A stretch of 6,900 bases of DNA from Acidimicrobiaceae bacterium (GTDB taxonomy: Bacteria > Actinomycetota > Acidimicrobiia > Acidimicrobiales > Bog-793). This document shows, piece by piece, positions 1-5,389 of the stretch (position 1 is its first letter; the number at the start of each line of letters is the position of its first letter). Both the position numbers and the translations under genes were made by a program. The stretch is taken from positions 1 through 6,900 of the forward strand of contig DAHUZG010000165.1 of NCBI GenBank assembly GCA_027306715.1. The letters are read 5' to 3'. The notes beneath the pieces were generated by a model. That model worked only from the letters and a program-made list of their open reading frames with translations. It searched no databases and was not told the origin of the DNA.

Positions 1-158
1 CGGGCCGCCCCCGCCGGGCCGGTCCAGCCGGCGGTGTCGCCCGGGTCGGCCGGGCGCGAGCTGACTGCGCAGGGGATCGAGGCGGCGGCGACGCCGGAGC
101 GGATGCGCCGCAGCGCCCGCTCGACGCGCTGCTCGACGAGCCTCGAGTCGTCGTGCAC
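1..158 (-). CDS. Partial 5' end of probable GH38 alpha-mannosidase
   Basis: The minus strand is open from a GTG at 158 to the window edge, giving 52 codons. A good Shine-Dalgarno stretch (GAGGGGGA, plus-strand 164-171) ends 6 nt before the GTG, so this start is well supported. The product begins MHDDSRLVEQRVERAL, followed by RRIRSGVAAASIP. An MHDD..LVE.R..R.L opening followed by an RI-rich helix is what I recall from the N-termini of large actinobacterial GH38 alpha-mannosidases (about 1000 residues), which remove alpha-mannosyl residues from glycans. This is recognition from memory over a short stretch; no catalytic residue is in the window. The gene starts 34 bp after the stop of the semialdehyde dehydrogenase on the same strand, so cotranscription is likely. 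The coding evidence (RBS, open frame, spacing) is firmer than the product name. Confidence 0.5.
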   Translation of the reverse strand, partial: MHDDSRLVEQRVERALRRIRSGVAAASIPCAVSSRPADPGDTAGWTGPAGAA

Positions 159-170
159 GTCGGTCCCCCT

Positions 171-200
171 CGTCCTGTCAGCCGCCGTCCTGTCAGCGGC
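171..200. repeat. 15-bp tandem duplication over a stop codon
   Basis: CGTCCTGTCAGC plus three further bases occurs twice in tandem (171-185 and 186-200), with 14 of 15 positions identical. The right copy holds the TGA stop of the dehydrogenase gene (193-195 on the minus strand). Because the unit is 15 bp, the left copy supplies a second in-frame TGA. It fills most of the gap to the next gene and looks like a simple slippage duplication. Confidence 0.75.
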
Positions 201-1695
201 CGGGGAAGCCGAGCTGCACGCCGGACCGCTCGCCACCTCGCGGCCCGGGCCAGCGGGCGGTGACGACCTTGTTGCGAGTGTAGAAGCGGACGCCGTCGGT
301 CCCGTAGACGTGGGTGTCGCCGAACAGCGACTGCTTCCAGCCGCCGAAGGGGAAGGTGGCGACCGGCACCGGGATCGCCACGTTGATCCCCACCATGCCC
401 GCCGTTACCTCGTGCTGGAAGCGCCGTGCGGCGGCGCCGTCGTTGGTGAACAGCGCCGCCCCGTTCCCGTAGGGGTTGGCATTGACGAGCTCGAGCGCCT
501 CCTCGAGGTCGTCGACGCGAACGACCGAGAGCACCGGCCCGAAGATCTCGTCACGGTAGGCGGCCATCTGAGGCCCGACGCCGTCGAGCAGCGACGGGCC
601 GAGGAAGTACCCGCGCCCGGGCACCGTCGGCTCGTGCCGGCGTCCGTCGACGACGAGGCGGGCGCCTTCTGCCGGGGCGGAGTCGAGATAGCCGGCGACG
701 CGGTCGCGGTGCTCAGAGGTGATGAGCGGCCCCATCTCGGCGTCGGGATCGCTCGCCGGGCCGACGCGCAGGCTCCCCATCCGCTCGGCGATCTTGGCGA
801 CGAGGGCGTCGCCGACACCGCCGACGGCGACGACGACCGAGATCGCCATGCAGCGCTCGCCGGCGGATCCGAACCCGGCCGAGACCGCGGCGTCGGCAGC
901 CGCCTCGAGGTCGGCGTCGGGGAGCACGACCATGTGGTTCTTGGCCCCGCCGAGCGCCTGCACGCGCTTTCCCGCCGCCGCGGCACGCTGCGCGACGTGG
1001 CGGGCGACGGGGGTCGAGCCGACGAAGCTCACGGCCGCCACGCCGGGGTGGTCGAGGAGGGCGTCGACGGCCCCGGCGTCGCCGTGGACGACCTGGAGCA
1101 CACCGGGCGGCAGGCCGGCGTCGGCAGCCGCCTCGGCGAGCAGCAGCGAGGCCGAGGGGTCCTTCTCGCTCGGCTTGAGCACGAAGGCGTTGCCGCAGGC
1201 GACAGCCAGAGGGAACATCCAAAGCGGCACCATGACCGGGAAGTTGAACGGCGTGATGCCGCACACGACGCCGAGCGGTTGGCGCAGCGAGTAGGTGTCG
1301 ACCCCGCGCGAGACACCTTCGGAGAAGTCCCCCTTCAAGAGGTGCGAGATGCCGCAAGCGAGCTCGACGACCTCGAGCCCGCGGGCCACCTCGCCGTCGG
1401 CGTCGGCGAGGGTCTTGCCGTGCTCGGCGCTGATCGATGCCGCCAGCTCGCCCCGTCGCTCGACGAGCAGCTGGCGGAAGCCGAAGAGCACCTGAGAGCG
1501 CTGGGCGAGCGAGCTGGCGGACCATTGGGCGCCGGCCGCCGCCGCCCCCTCGACGGCGAGGTCGACCTCGGTCGTGCCGGCGAAGTCGACCTCGCCGGTC
1601 ACCTCCCCGGTTGCTGGGTCGTGGAGCCTCCCGGTGCGCCCCGCCTTCCCGTCCCAGGTCTTGCCACCGATCCAGTGCGTGACGTGCTGGCCCAC
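193..1695 (-). CDS. mmsA: CoA-acylating (methyl)malonate-semialdehyde dehydrogenase
   Basis: This is an aldehyde dehydrogenase superfamily enzyme. The family oxidises methylmalonate semialdehyde (valine catabolism) or malonate semialdehyde (myo-inositol catabolism) with NAD+ and CoA to propionyl-CoA or acetyl-CoA and CO2, in the cytoplasm. From the chosen start the 500 residues match the usual family length. Visible motifs are GITPFNFP (146-153), the cofactor-binding KPSEKDP (174-180), GSTPVAR (226-232), GSAGERCMA with catalytic Cys282, EIFGPVLSV (383-391) and FPFGGWKQS (448-456). The ALGGAKNH segment (247-254) has Asn where ordinary ALDHs carry the general-base Glu, which is diagnostic of the CoA-dependent type. 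I chose the GTG at 1695 because GGAAGGAAGG lies just upstream and the protein then starts at the family-typical GQHVTHWIGGK. The frame stays open to 1929, but that extension crosses the divergent control region and looks non-coding. mmsA and iolA cannot be separated here; no other valine or inositol gene is visible. Confidence 0.93.
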   Translation of the reverse strand: MGQHVTHWIGGKTWDGKAGRTGRLHDPATGEVTGEVDFAGTTEVDLAVEGAAAAGAQWSASSLAQRSQVLFGFRQLLVERRGELAASISAEHGKTLADADGEVARGLEVVELACGISHLLKGDFSEGVSRGVDTYSLRQPLGVVCGITPFNFPVMVPLWMFPLAVACGNAFVLKPSEKDPSASLLLAEAAADAGLPPGVLQVVHGDAGAVDALLDHPGVAAVSFVGSTPVARHVAQRAAAAGKRVQALGGAKNHMVVLPDADLEAAADAAVSAGFGSAGERCMAISVVVAVGGVGDALVAKIAERMGSLRVGPASDPDAEMGPLITSEHRDRVAGYLDSAPAEGARLVVDGRRHEPTVPGRGYFLGPSLLDGVGPQMAAYRDEIFGPVLSVVRVDDLEEALELVNANPYGNGAALFTNDGAAARRFQHEVTAGMVGINVAIPVPVATFPFGGWKQSLFGDTHVYGTDGVRFYTRNKVVTARWPGPRGGERSGVQLGFPGR

Positions 1696-1802
1696 GGGGG
1701 CACCTTCCTTCCGCTTTTGAGGGCAGTCTGCCTCGCCCGCAAGCCCGGCGGCCCGGCGGGCCGGCGTGACCGGCTGCGGCGAGCTCGGCGGTGCCGCCGC
1801 CG

Positions 1803-1850
1803 GCAATGTTACGACTAGGTCACATTGCACAGACGAGCACGTCACATTGC
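1803..1850. promoter_or_regulatory. Operator-like triple element in the divergent region
   Basis: GCAATGTTAC (1803-1812) and GTCACATTGC (1819-1828) form an inverted repeat with 9 of 10 complementary positions and a 6-nt spacer. An exact further copy of GTCACATTGC lies at 1841-1850, 22 bp (about two helical turns) from the second arm. The block stands out as AT-richer than its surroundings and lies between two divergent genes (starts at 1695 and 1899), so it probably carries the promoter and the binding site for a dimeric regulator. TAACAT on the minus strand (1811-1806) could be a -10 hexamer for the dehydrogenase gene, but I see no good matching -35. The regulator is not identifiable here. 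Confidence 0.55.
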
Positions 1851-1861
1851 GCGTTTGGGCT

Positions 1862-1898
1862 GGTGCTGGCACGTGGAGTGCACTACGGTGCCAGCTCC
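1862..1898 (+). promoter_or_regulatory. Leader hairpin directly before the M23-like gene
   Basis: GGTGCTGGCAC (1862-1872) pairs with GTGCCAGCTCC (1888-1898) over 10 of 11 positions, with one T-T mismatch and a 15-nt loop. The 3' arm ends immediately before the ATG at 1899. The only Shine-Dalgarno-like tract, GGAG (1875-1878), sits in the loop, 20 nt from the ATG in linear distance. The loop also holds the palindrome AGTGCACT (1877-1884). As RNA this could modulate initiation; as DNA it could be a protein site. Confidence 0.5.
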
Positions 1899-3362
1899 AT
1901 GCGGGGGCTCCGCCGGTATCCACCGGCATTGCGCGCCCACACGGGACGTCGCGCCGGCGCCGGTCGCTGCCGCCGGGCGGTGGGCGCTGCGCTGGCGATC
2001 GGGACGGCGGTCCTCTTCACCGGTGCCGTCGTCACGCTTCCTCCTGCCGGCAGTGCCCTGGCGTCAGCCGACCCGGCCGCGCTGCGTGGGGAGGTCACCG
2101 CTCTCAGCACCAGGCTGGCGGCTCAGCAGCGCGCCGACCGCGTCGCCGCCGAGCGGTACGCCGCCGCCGGCGTGGGCGTCGCCGAGGTGCGCGCCGCCCT
2201 TGCCCGCACCGACGGCGCGATCCGGGCCGAGCGCCGCGCGCTGCGGAGAGCCCGTGCCCGCCTCGACGTGCTGGCGGTCGCCTTCTACGTCTCGGCCGGC
2301 AGCGCCGAGACGCCGACGGCCGTGCTCGGCCAAGCGGCGCAGGACGCCTCGACGAGCTCTGTGTACAACGCCGTCGCAGCCGGCGCCCTGCAGAGCTCGA
2401 TCGCCACCGTGCGCTACACGTCGGCTCAGCTGGGGTCGCTGCGCTCACGCGAGCTCGTCGACCAGCAGGCGGCCGAGTCCGGATTCGAGGCTGCACAGCG
2501 GGCAGAGCTGGCGGCGCAGGCAACGGCGCTCTCCTACGAGCAGACCCTGGCATCGCTTCGCAACGAGCTCGCTGCGGCGCTCGCCGCCGAACGGGCGGCG
2601 ACGGCGCGTGCGGCGCTCGCCGCCGAGCTCGCCAAGCTGCCGAAGGCCGTTCCCGCTCAGGTGGCGACCAATCCGAGCGGCGACAAAGGCAATCGCGATC
2701 CTGCCGATGTTGCCGGCGAGGCAGCCCTCCTGCATGGCGGCGGGATAGGGTCGGCTGGCGCCGTCCCCGGGGGCGGGCGTCATCCCCTGGCCCGCCGAAT
2801 GGCCCGGTTCGGCGCTAGGTCTCTTGCAGCAGACAGTGTGCATAATGCCGTCCTGGTCCACCCTCGGCCCCCCGCCGCGGCCACGGCGGCGGCGCTTTCC
2901 TCGACGTCGCCGCCGCAGGCTGCAGCGGGCGGGATCGTGTTCCCCTTCGCCAACCCCTCGATCGTCTTGCCGCCCGGAGCCTGGAGCCAGGACATGGGGG
3001 TCGACATCGGCACCGTCGGGGGTGCCTGCGGTGCGCAGGCCGTGGAGGTGGCAATCGCCAGCGGCACGGTCATCCAGGAGGGAATCTCGGGCTTCGGGCC
3101 GGCCGCACCGATGATCGCTGTCGACTCGGGTCCTCTCGCCGGCCGTGACGTCTACTACGGCCACGCCTTGCCGGCGCTCGTGCCGGTCGGGGCGCACGTG
3201 ACAGCCGGCGAGCCGATCGCCGAGGTCGGATGCGGTGACGTCGGCATCTCCTCGGCGCCCCATCTCGAGCTGGGGGTGAGCCCGGTCGGGGGGCCGGAAT
3301 TCCCCGCCTTCTACCAGACCTCGGGGGAGATGCTGCAGCTGCTTCTCGCCGCCTACCACTGA
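1899..3362 (+). CDS. Exported coiled-coil protein with variant LytM/M23 domain
   Basis: The 487-residue product has three parts. Residues 1-55 look like a long signal peptide: an Arg-rich n-region to about 26, a hydrophobic core from AVGAALAIG onward, and probable cleavage after SALA. Residues about 58-255 are Ala/Arg/Glu/Leu-rich and helical, like the coiled-coil N-terminal regions of actinobacterial cell-wall hydrolases, with a LAVAFYVSAGS segment near 125-135. A low-complexity linker follows. Residues about 345-470 form a LytM/M23-like domain (GIVFPF, DMGVDIG, VYYGHA, APHLELGV). M23 enzymes cut peptidoglycan cross-bridges. Here the catalytic histidines align (His422, His455), and so does Asp369, but the two zinc-ligand histidines are replaced by Asp365 and Glu457. 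It may therefore be a non-canonical hydrolase or a scaffold that binds or activates other hydrolases. The ATG at 1899 is chosen because it gives a complete signal peptide. The open frame begins at 1791, but that start lies inside the control region; in-frame GTGs at 1863 and 1878 are alternatives. Confidence 0.82.
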   Translation: MRGLRRYPPALRAHTGRRAGAGRCRRAVGAALAIGTAVLFTGAVVTLPPAGSALASADPAALRGEVTALSTRLAAQQRADRVAAERYAAAGVGVAEVRAALARTDGAIRAERRALRRARARLDVLAVAFYVSAGSAETPTAVLGQAAQDASTSSVYNAVAAGALQSSIATVRYTSAQLGSLRSRELVDQQAAESGFEAAQRAELAAQATALSYEQTLASLRNELAAALAAERAATARAALAAELAKLPKAVPAQVATNPSGDKGNRDPADVAGEAALLHGGGIGSAGAVPGGGRHPLARRMARFGARSLAADSVHNAVLVHPRPPAAATAAALSSTSPPQAAAGGIVFPFANPSIVLPPGAWSQDMGVDIGTVGGACGAQAVEVAIASGTVIQEGISGFGPAAPMIAVDSGPLAGRDVYYGHALPALVPVGAHVTAGEPIAEVGCGDVGISSAPHLELGVSPVGGPEFPAFYQTSGEMLQLLLAAYH

Positions 3363-3414
3363 GCCGCCGGCAGCCGAGGGCAACCGCCGGCCCGTGAGGG
3401 ACCCTCCGGCTCAG
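3359..3414. terminator. Candidate bidirectional terminator between convergent genes
   Basis: CTGAGCCG (3359-3366) and CGGCTCAG (3407-3414) are perfect inverted repeats enclosing the 48-bp gap between the convergent M23-like and M48 genes. Inside lie a second pair, GCCGGC (3366-3371 and 3386-3391), and the near-perfect palindrome GAGGGACCCTC (3396-3406). There is no T-tract, so classical intrinsic termination is not shown, but the dense symmetry and convergent position fit a shared terminator. Confidence 0.4.
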
Positions 3415-4409
3415 TTCCGCTCGGCGCCCCCGCCCCCGCCCTCGGGGCGGATCCAGTCAGCGAGCTGGTCGGCCATGCGGCGAACGCCGCCGGCGACGCG
3501 GTCGAGGATCTCCATGAACCGCTTGCGGTAGTGCTCGGTGGCCGACTTCAGCTGGTCAGACGGCGGCGGCTCCTGGCCCCGGCGCACGTAGCTGCCCGAC
3601 CGGATGCGGTCGAAATCGCCTTCACGTACCCAGCGCATCAGCTCGCCGACGCGGCGAACGGTGTACGGGTGCGTCCGGTTCAGCTCGGTGATCCAGCGCC
3701 CGGGCCGGGCGAGGAAGTCCTCGGTCTCGTTGTAGTCGGTGCACTGCTGCAGGAAGGCGTCGAGGTCGAGCCCGCTGGCACCGCCGCCGGCGGTGTGCAT
3801 CATGAGCCGGCAGAGGATGAGAGGGTCATCGACGACGAGGGTGGCGGCGCGGTCGCAGGACAGCTCGGCGCAGCGGTACCACTCGAGCAGGACGAGCAGC
3901 ACGGCCTGCAGCGGCAACCGCCCCATCGGTGCCAGCTGGGCGCTCAGCAGGCGCTGCAGGATCCACATCACGGTCGAGTAATGGACGTGGTCGGAGAGGA
4001 CGTGGCCGACCTCGTGCGCCAGCACGCCGGTGAGCTGCTCGGCCGGGACGCCGCGGACCATGCCGGAGTTGAGGATCACGACCGGCTTGCCCGAGCCGAC
4101 CGTCATCGCGTTCATGTCGAGGCTTCGCACGACGTAGAGGTCCGGACGGGCCGGCACGTCGAGGGCGTCGAGCGCCCCGACGAAGCTGTAGTAGGTGTCC
4201 GGGAGCTGGCGCGGCCCGAGCAGCACCGAGTCGGCGAGGAGCTGCTGCTGAAAGGCTCGCTCGAACTGGAGCTCGCTCAGCTTCTTGAGCACCTTGTCGA
4301 GAAAGGGGATCGAGCCGAGCGCCGCCGTCGCCGCCCGATCAGCCGGGTGCTCGTAGGCCTTCGGGCTGATCGAGGGGTAGGTCGGCCGGGTCGGAGCGAG
4401 CTGTGTCAC
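3411..4409 (-). CDS. M48 family zinc metallopeptidase (HtpX-like, soluble type)
   Basis: This is a 332-residue M48 gluzincin protease. The zinc-binding helix LAHEVGHVLSDH gives ligands His132 and His136 with catalytic Glu133. The third ligand is Glu182 in AELSCDRAA, a form of the family's ExxxD motif. THPYTVRRVGELMRW near residues 255-270 matches the conserved HPxxxRV region of M48 proteins. I see no signal peptide and no clear transmembrane pair; the only hydrophobic stretches flank the active site. It therefore differs from membrane HtpX and is probably cytoplasmic or peripheral. Its opening (MTQLAPTRPTYPSISPKAYEH) and architecture resemble a family I recall as widespread in Actinomycetota, with likely protein quality-control function but no specific substrate. 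The start is the GTG at 4409; a GGGGG tract lies about 12 nt upstream, longer than ideal, but no other in-frame start is near. The Gly-rich C-terminus is disordered-looking. Confidence 0.88.
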   Translation of the reverse strand: MTQLAPTRPTYPSISPKAYEHPADRAATAALGSIPFLDKVLKKLSELQFERAFQQQLLADSVLLGPRQLPDTYYSFVGALDALDVPARPDLYVVRSLDMNAMTVGSGKPVVILNSGMVRGVPAEQLTGVLAHEVGHVLSDHVHYSTVMWILQRLLSAQLAPMGRLPLQAVLLVLLEWYRCAELSCDRAATLVVDDPLILCRLMMHTAGGGASGLDLDAFLQQCTDYNETEDFLARPGRWITELNRTHPYTVRRVGELMRWVREGDFDRIRSGSYVRRGQEPPPSDQLKSATEHYRKRFMEILDRVAGGVRRMADQLADWIRPEGGGGGAERN

Positions 4410-4425
4410 GCCACAACGCTACCCC

Positions 4426-4441
4426 CGCCGCCCTGGCGGCG
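4426..4441 (-). promoter_or_regulatory. GC hairpin in the M48 leader
   Basis: CGCCGCC (4426-4432) and GGCGGCG (4435-4441) are perfect inverted repeats separated by only 2 nt, 17 nt upstream of the M48 start. In RNA the stem would shorten to 6 bp with a 4-nt loop. It lies just upstream of the GGGGG tract that could serve as the ribosome binding site. It could affect translation or may just reflect high GC. Confidence 0.3.
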
Positions 4442-4505
4442 CGGCTCGCTCCGGGATCGGCTGACGGCGCGCCGGTTGCGGTCGGATGCTGCACAGGGGA
4501 TGATC

Positions 4506-4511
4506 TGTCAA
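4506..4511 (-). promoter_or_regulatory. Possible -35 element (TTGACA) for the M48 gene
   Basis: The minus strand reads TTGACA at 4511-4506, a perfect sigma-70-type -35 hexamer, about 100 bp upstream of the M48 start in the divergent 170-bp region (4410-4579). At 17-nt spacing the -10 position reads CATCCG, a poor match, so the promoter is tentative. The rest of this gap shows no gene and no clear promoter for the GNAT gene. Confidence 0.25.
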
Positions 4512-4579
4512 CCGGTGCAGGGCGCACCGGAGCGGCCCAGCAGCGCTGGACCGGCCTCCGCTGCAGCGGGGAGGTGTAG

Positions 4580-4885
4580 GTGGTGGCAGAGCCGTTGAGG
4601 CCCGGACAGCTGCGCGTCGAGCGCGACGGCTCGCGCTCGCGTTACGCGGCCCTGCTCGACGGCAGCGTCGTCGGGGTTGCCGAGTTCGTCGAGCACGGCG
4701 ACGTGGTGGCGATGACCCACACCTTTGTCGAGCCGGCCCAGGAAGGCCGTGGAATCGGCACGATCCTCGCCCGCGAGGCGCTCGCCGACCTGCGCCGGCG
4801 CGGCCTTCGGGTCGACCCGCGCTGCCCGTTCATCGCCGCACACATCGCCCGGAACCCCGGGTCCGCCGAGCTCGCCTCGGGCTGA
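4580..4885 (+). CDS. Small GNAT-fold N-acetyltransferase (COG2388 type)
   Basis: The 101-residue protein has the compact GNAT architecture of COG2388 (YidJ/NATD1-like). A beta-rich N-terminal half (YAALLDGSVVGVAEF, residues 22-36) is followed by the acetyl-CoA-binding motif A, VEPAQEGRGIGTILA (50-64, with the Q/RxxGxG loop as EGRGIG), and a helix ending in RRRGLRVDPRCPF. Cys82 in the CPF motif followed by HI.RNP is typical of this group, where the Cys is thought to take part in acyl transfer. The family's physiological substrate is not known. GGGGAGG at 4568-4574 precedes the GTG at 4580 by 5 nt; the adjacent in-frame GTG at 4583 (8 nt) is equally plausible. It is divergent from the M48 gene. 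The long minus-strand frame across this gene is an antisense shadow. Confidence 0.83.
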   Translation: MVAEPLRPGQLRVERDGSRSRYAALLDGSVVGVAEFVEHGDVVAMTHTFVEPAQEGRGIGTILAREALADLRRRGLRVDPRCPFIAAHIARNPGSAELASG

Positions 4886-4930
4886 GGCCGGCTGGCGCCG
4901 GCTGAGGCCGGCTGGCGCCGGCTGGCGCCA
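4881..4930. repeat. 20-bp tandem repeat (2.5 copies) over the GNAT stop
   Basis: Half-units GCTGAGGCCG and GCTGGCGCCG alternate: the 20-bp pair occurs at 4881-4900 and identically at 4901-4920, then a further half-unit (last base changed) at 4921-4930. The first copy contains the TGA stop of the GNAT gene. Each copy can fold as GCCGGC-TGGC-GCCGGC (4887-4902 and 4907-4922), so the transcript would carry two tandem 6-bp hairpins just after the stop. These may act as a terminator or 3' stabiliser, though no T-tract follows. Confidence 0.7.
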
Positions 4931-5034
4931 GGGGCGGGGCGCCGTGGCTGCTCGCACGGCTGTTGTCGCGTGCCGTCCCGTCGCCGCGCCGGGTACGGCG
5001 AGTCGAGCGGGCGCCGCGTTCGGAACAGCCGCCT

Positions 5035-5120
5035 GACCTCTCACATTCTTTGCACATGTTCTGTTCAGGTATCGCCCAGGTACCTGTGGCAGCGTCCCGA
5101 CCGTGAGCGGGCATACGCTG
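5035..5120 (+). promoter_or_regulatory. AT-richer promoter region of the small lipoprotein gene
   Basis: Base composition drops sharply in GC near 5038-5072 compared with the flanks, as expected for a promoter. TTGCAC (5050-5055) could be a -35 hexamer, but no convincing -10 lies at 16-18 nt. The perfect palindrome CAGGTACCTG (5077-5086) has a direct CAGGTA half-copy 11 bp upstream (5066-5071), suggesting a protein-binding site. The remaining gap after the GNAT gene (4931-5034) is GC-rich and holds nothing I can name. Confidence 0.35.
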
Positions 5121-5360
5121 ATGAACCTCAACGGTCGCCTGGCGCGCCGGACGGCGGGCGGCGTCGTGCTGGCGGCTTGTGCCATCGGGCTGTCGGCGTG
5201 TGGGACGACCTCGGCGTCGCCGCCCGGCTCGCCCGCGGCGAAGACCAAAAAGTCCGCAGCGAGCGTGACGACGACCGTCCCGCTGGCGGCGTCGAGCACC
5301 GTCCCTGGCGGGACGGGTAGCTCGACCGGCACGGTGTCGGGTACCGGCGGCGGGGGCTGA
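5121..5360 (+). CDS. Very small lipoprotein with Ser/Thr/Gly-rich tail
   Basis: The 79-residue product starts MNLNGRLARR, continues with a hydrophobic core (GGVVLAACAIG) and has a lipobox LSAC with Cys27 as the acylation site. It should therefore be exported, lipidated by Lgt and cut by LspA, leaving a lipid-anchored peptide of about 53 residues. The mature part is low complexity (Ser, Thr, Gly, Pro, with one AKTKKS basic patch) and ends GTGGGG; no domain is visible. Function is unknown: it could be a surface spacer or a degenerate remnant of a larger lipoprotein. I preferred the ATG at 5121 for its standard signal-peptide n-region; an in-frame GTG at 5103 would add six residues (MSGHTL). Neither has a strong ribosome binding site. 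It is convergent with the phosphodiesterase gene. Confidence 0.62.
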   Translation: MNLNGRLARRTAGGVVLAACAIGLSACGTTSASPPGSPAAKTKKSAASVTTTVPLAASSTVPGGTGSSTGTVSGTGGGG

Positions 5361-5389
5361 GCTCGACGAGCTCGTCGTGCCGGGCTCAG
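5357..5389. terminator. Candidate bidirectional terminator, lipoprotein/phosphodiesterase
   Basis: An outer inverted repeat CTGAGC (5357-5362) and GCTCAG (5384-5389) encloses a perfect 14-bp palindrome, CGACGAGCTCGTCG (5364-5377), which can fold as a 5-bp stem with an AGCT loop. Both convergent stop codons lie in the outer arms. There is no T-tract. A terminator for both genes is the natural reading, with moderate confidence. Confidence 0.4.

Noticed and set aside
34..1818. 594-codon plus-strand open frame opposite the dehydrogenase gene
   Set aside because: Its product is an Arg/His/Asp/Gly-rich sequence without domains, and it lies antisense to a gene with complete family motifs. Long antisense frames are expected at this GC content.
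1696..1929. 78-residue N-terminal extension of the dehydrogenase frame
   Set aside because: It crosses the operator-like repeats, lacks family similarity, and a GTG with a strong GGAAGGAAGG site gives the family-standard start and length.
2445..3383. 312-codon minus-strand frame opposite the M23-like gene
   Set aside because: It is antisense to a frame with signal peptide, coiled coil and LytM motifs; the Arg/Gly-rich product shows nothing recognisable.
4476..4506. Sigma-70 promoter for the GNAT gene (TTGCGG with a -10 near TGATCT)
   Set aside because: The -10 position matches the consensus at too few bases to support a call.
3531..4598. 355-codon plus-strand frame opposite the M48 gene
   Set aside because: It is the antisense shadow of a gene with intact HEVGH and ExxxD motifs; its product is compositionally biased and has no domain.
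4508..5332. 274-codon minus-strand frame
   Set aside because: It is antisense to the GNAT gene, the tandem repeat and the lipoprotein gene. Its composition is Ala/Pro/Arg-rich with no recognisable domain.
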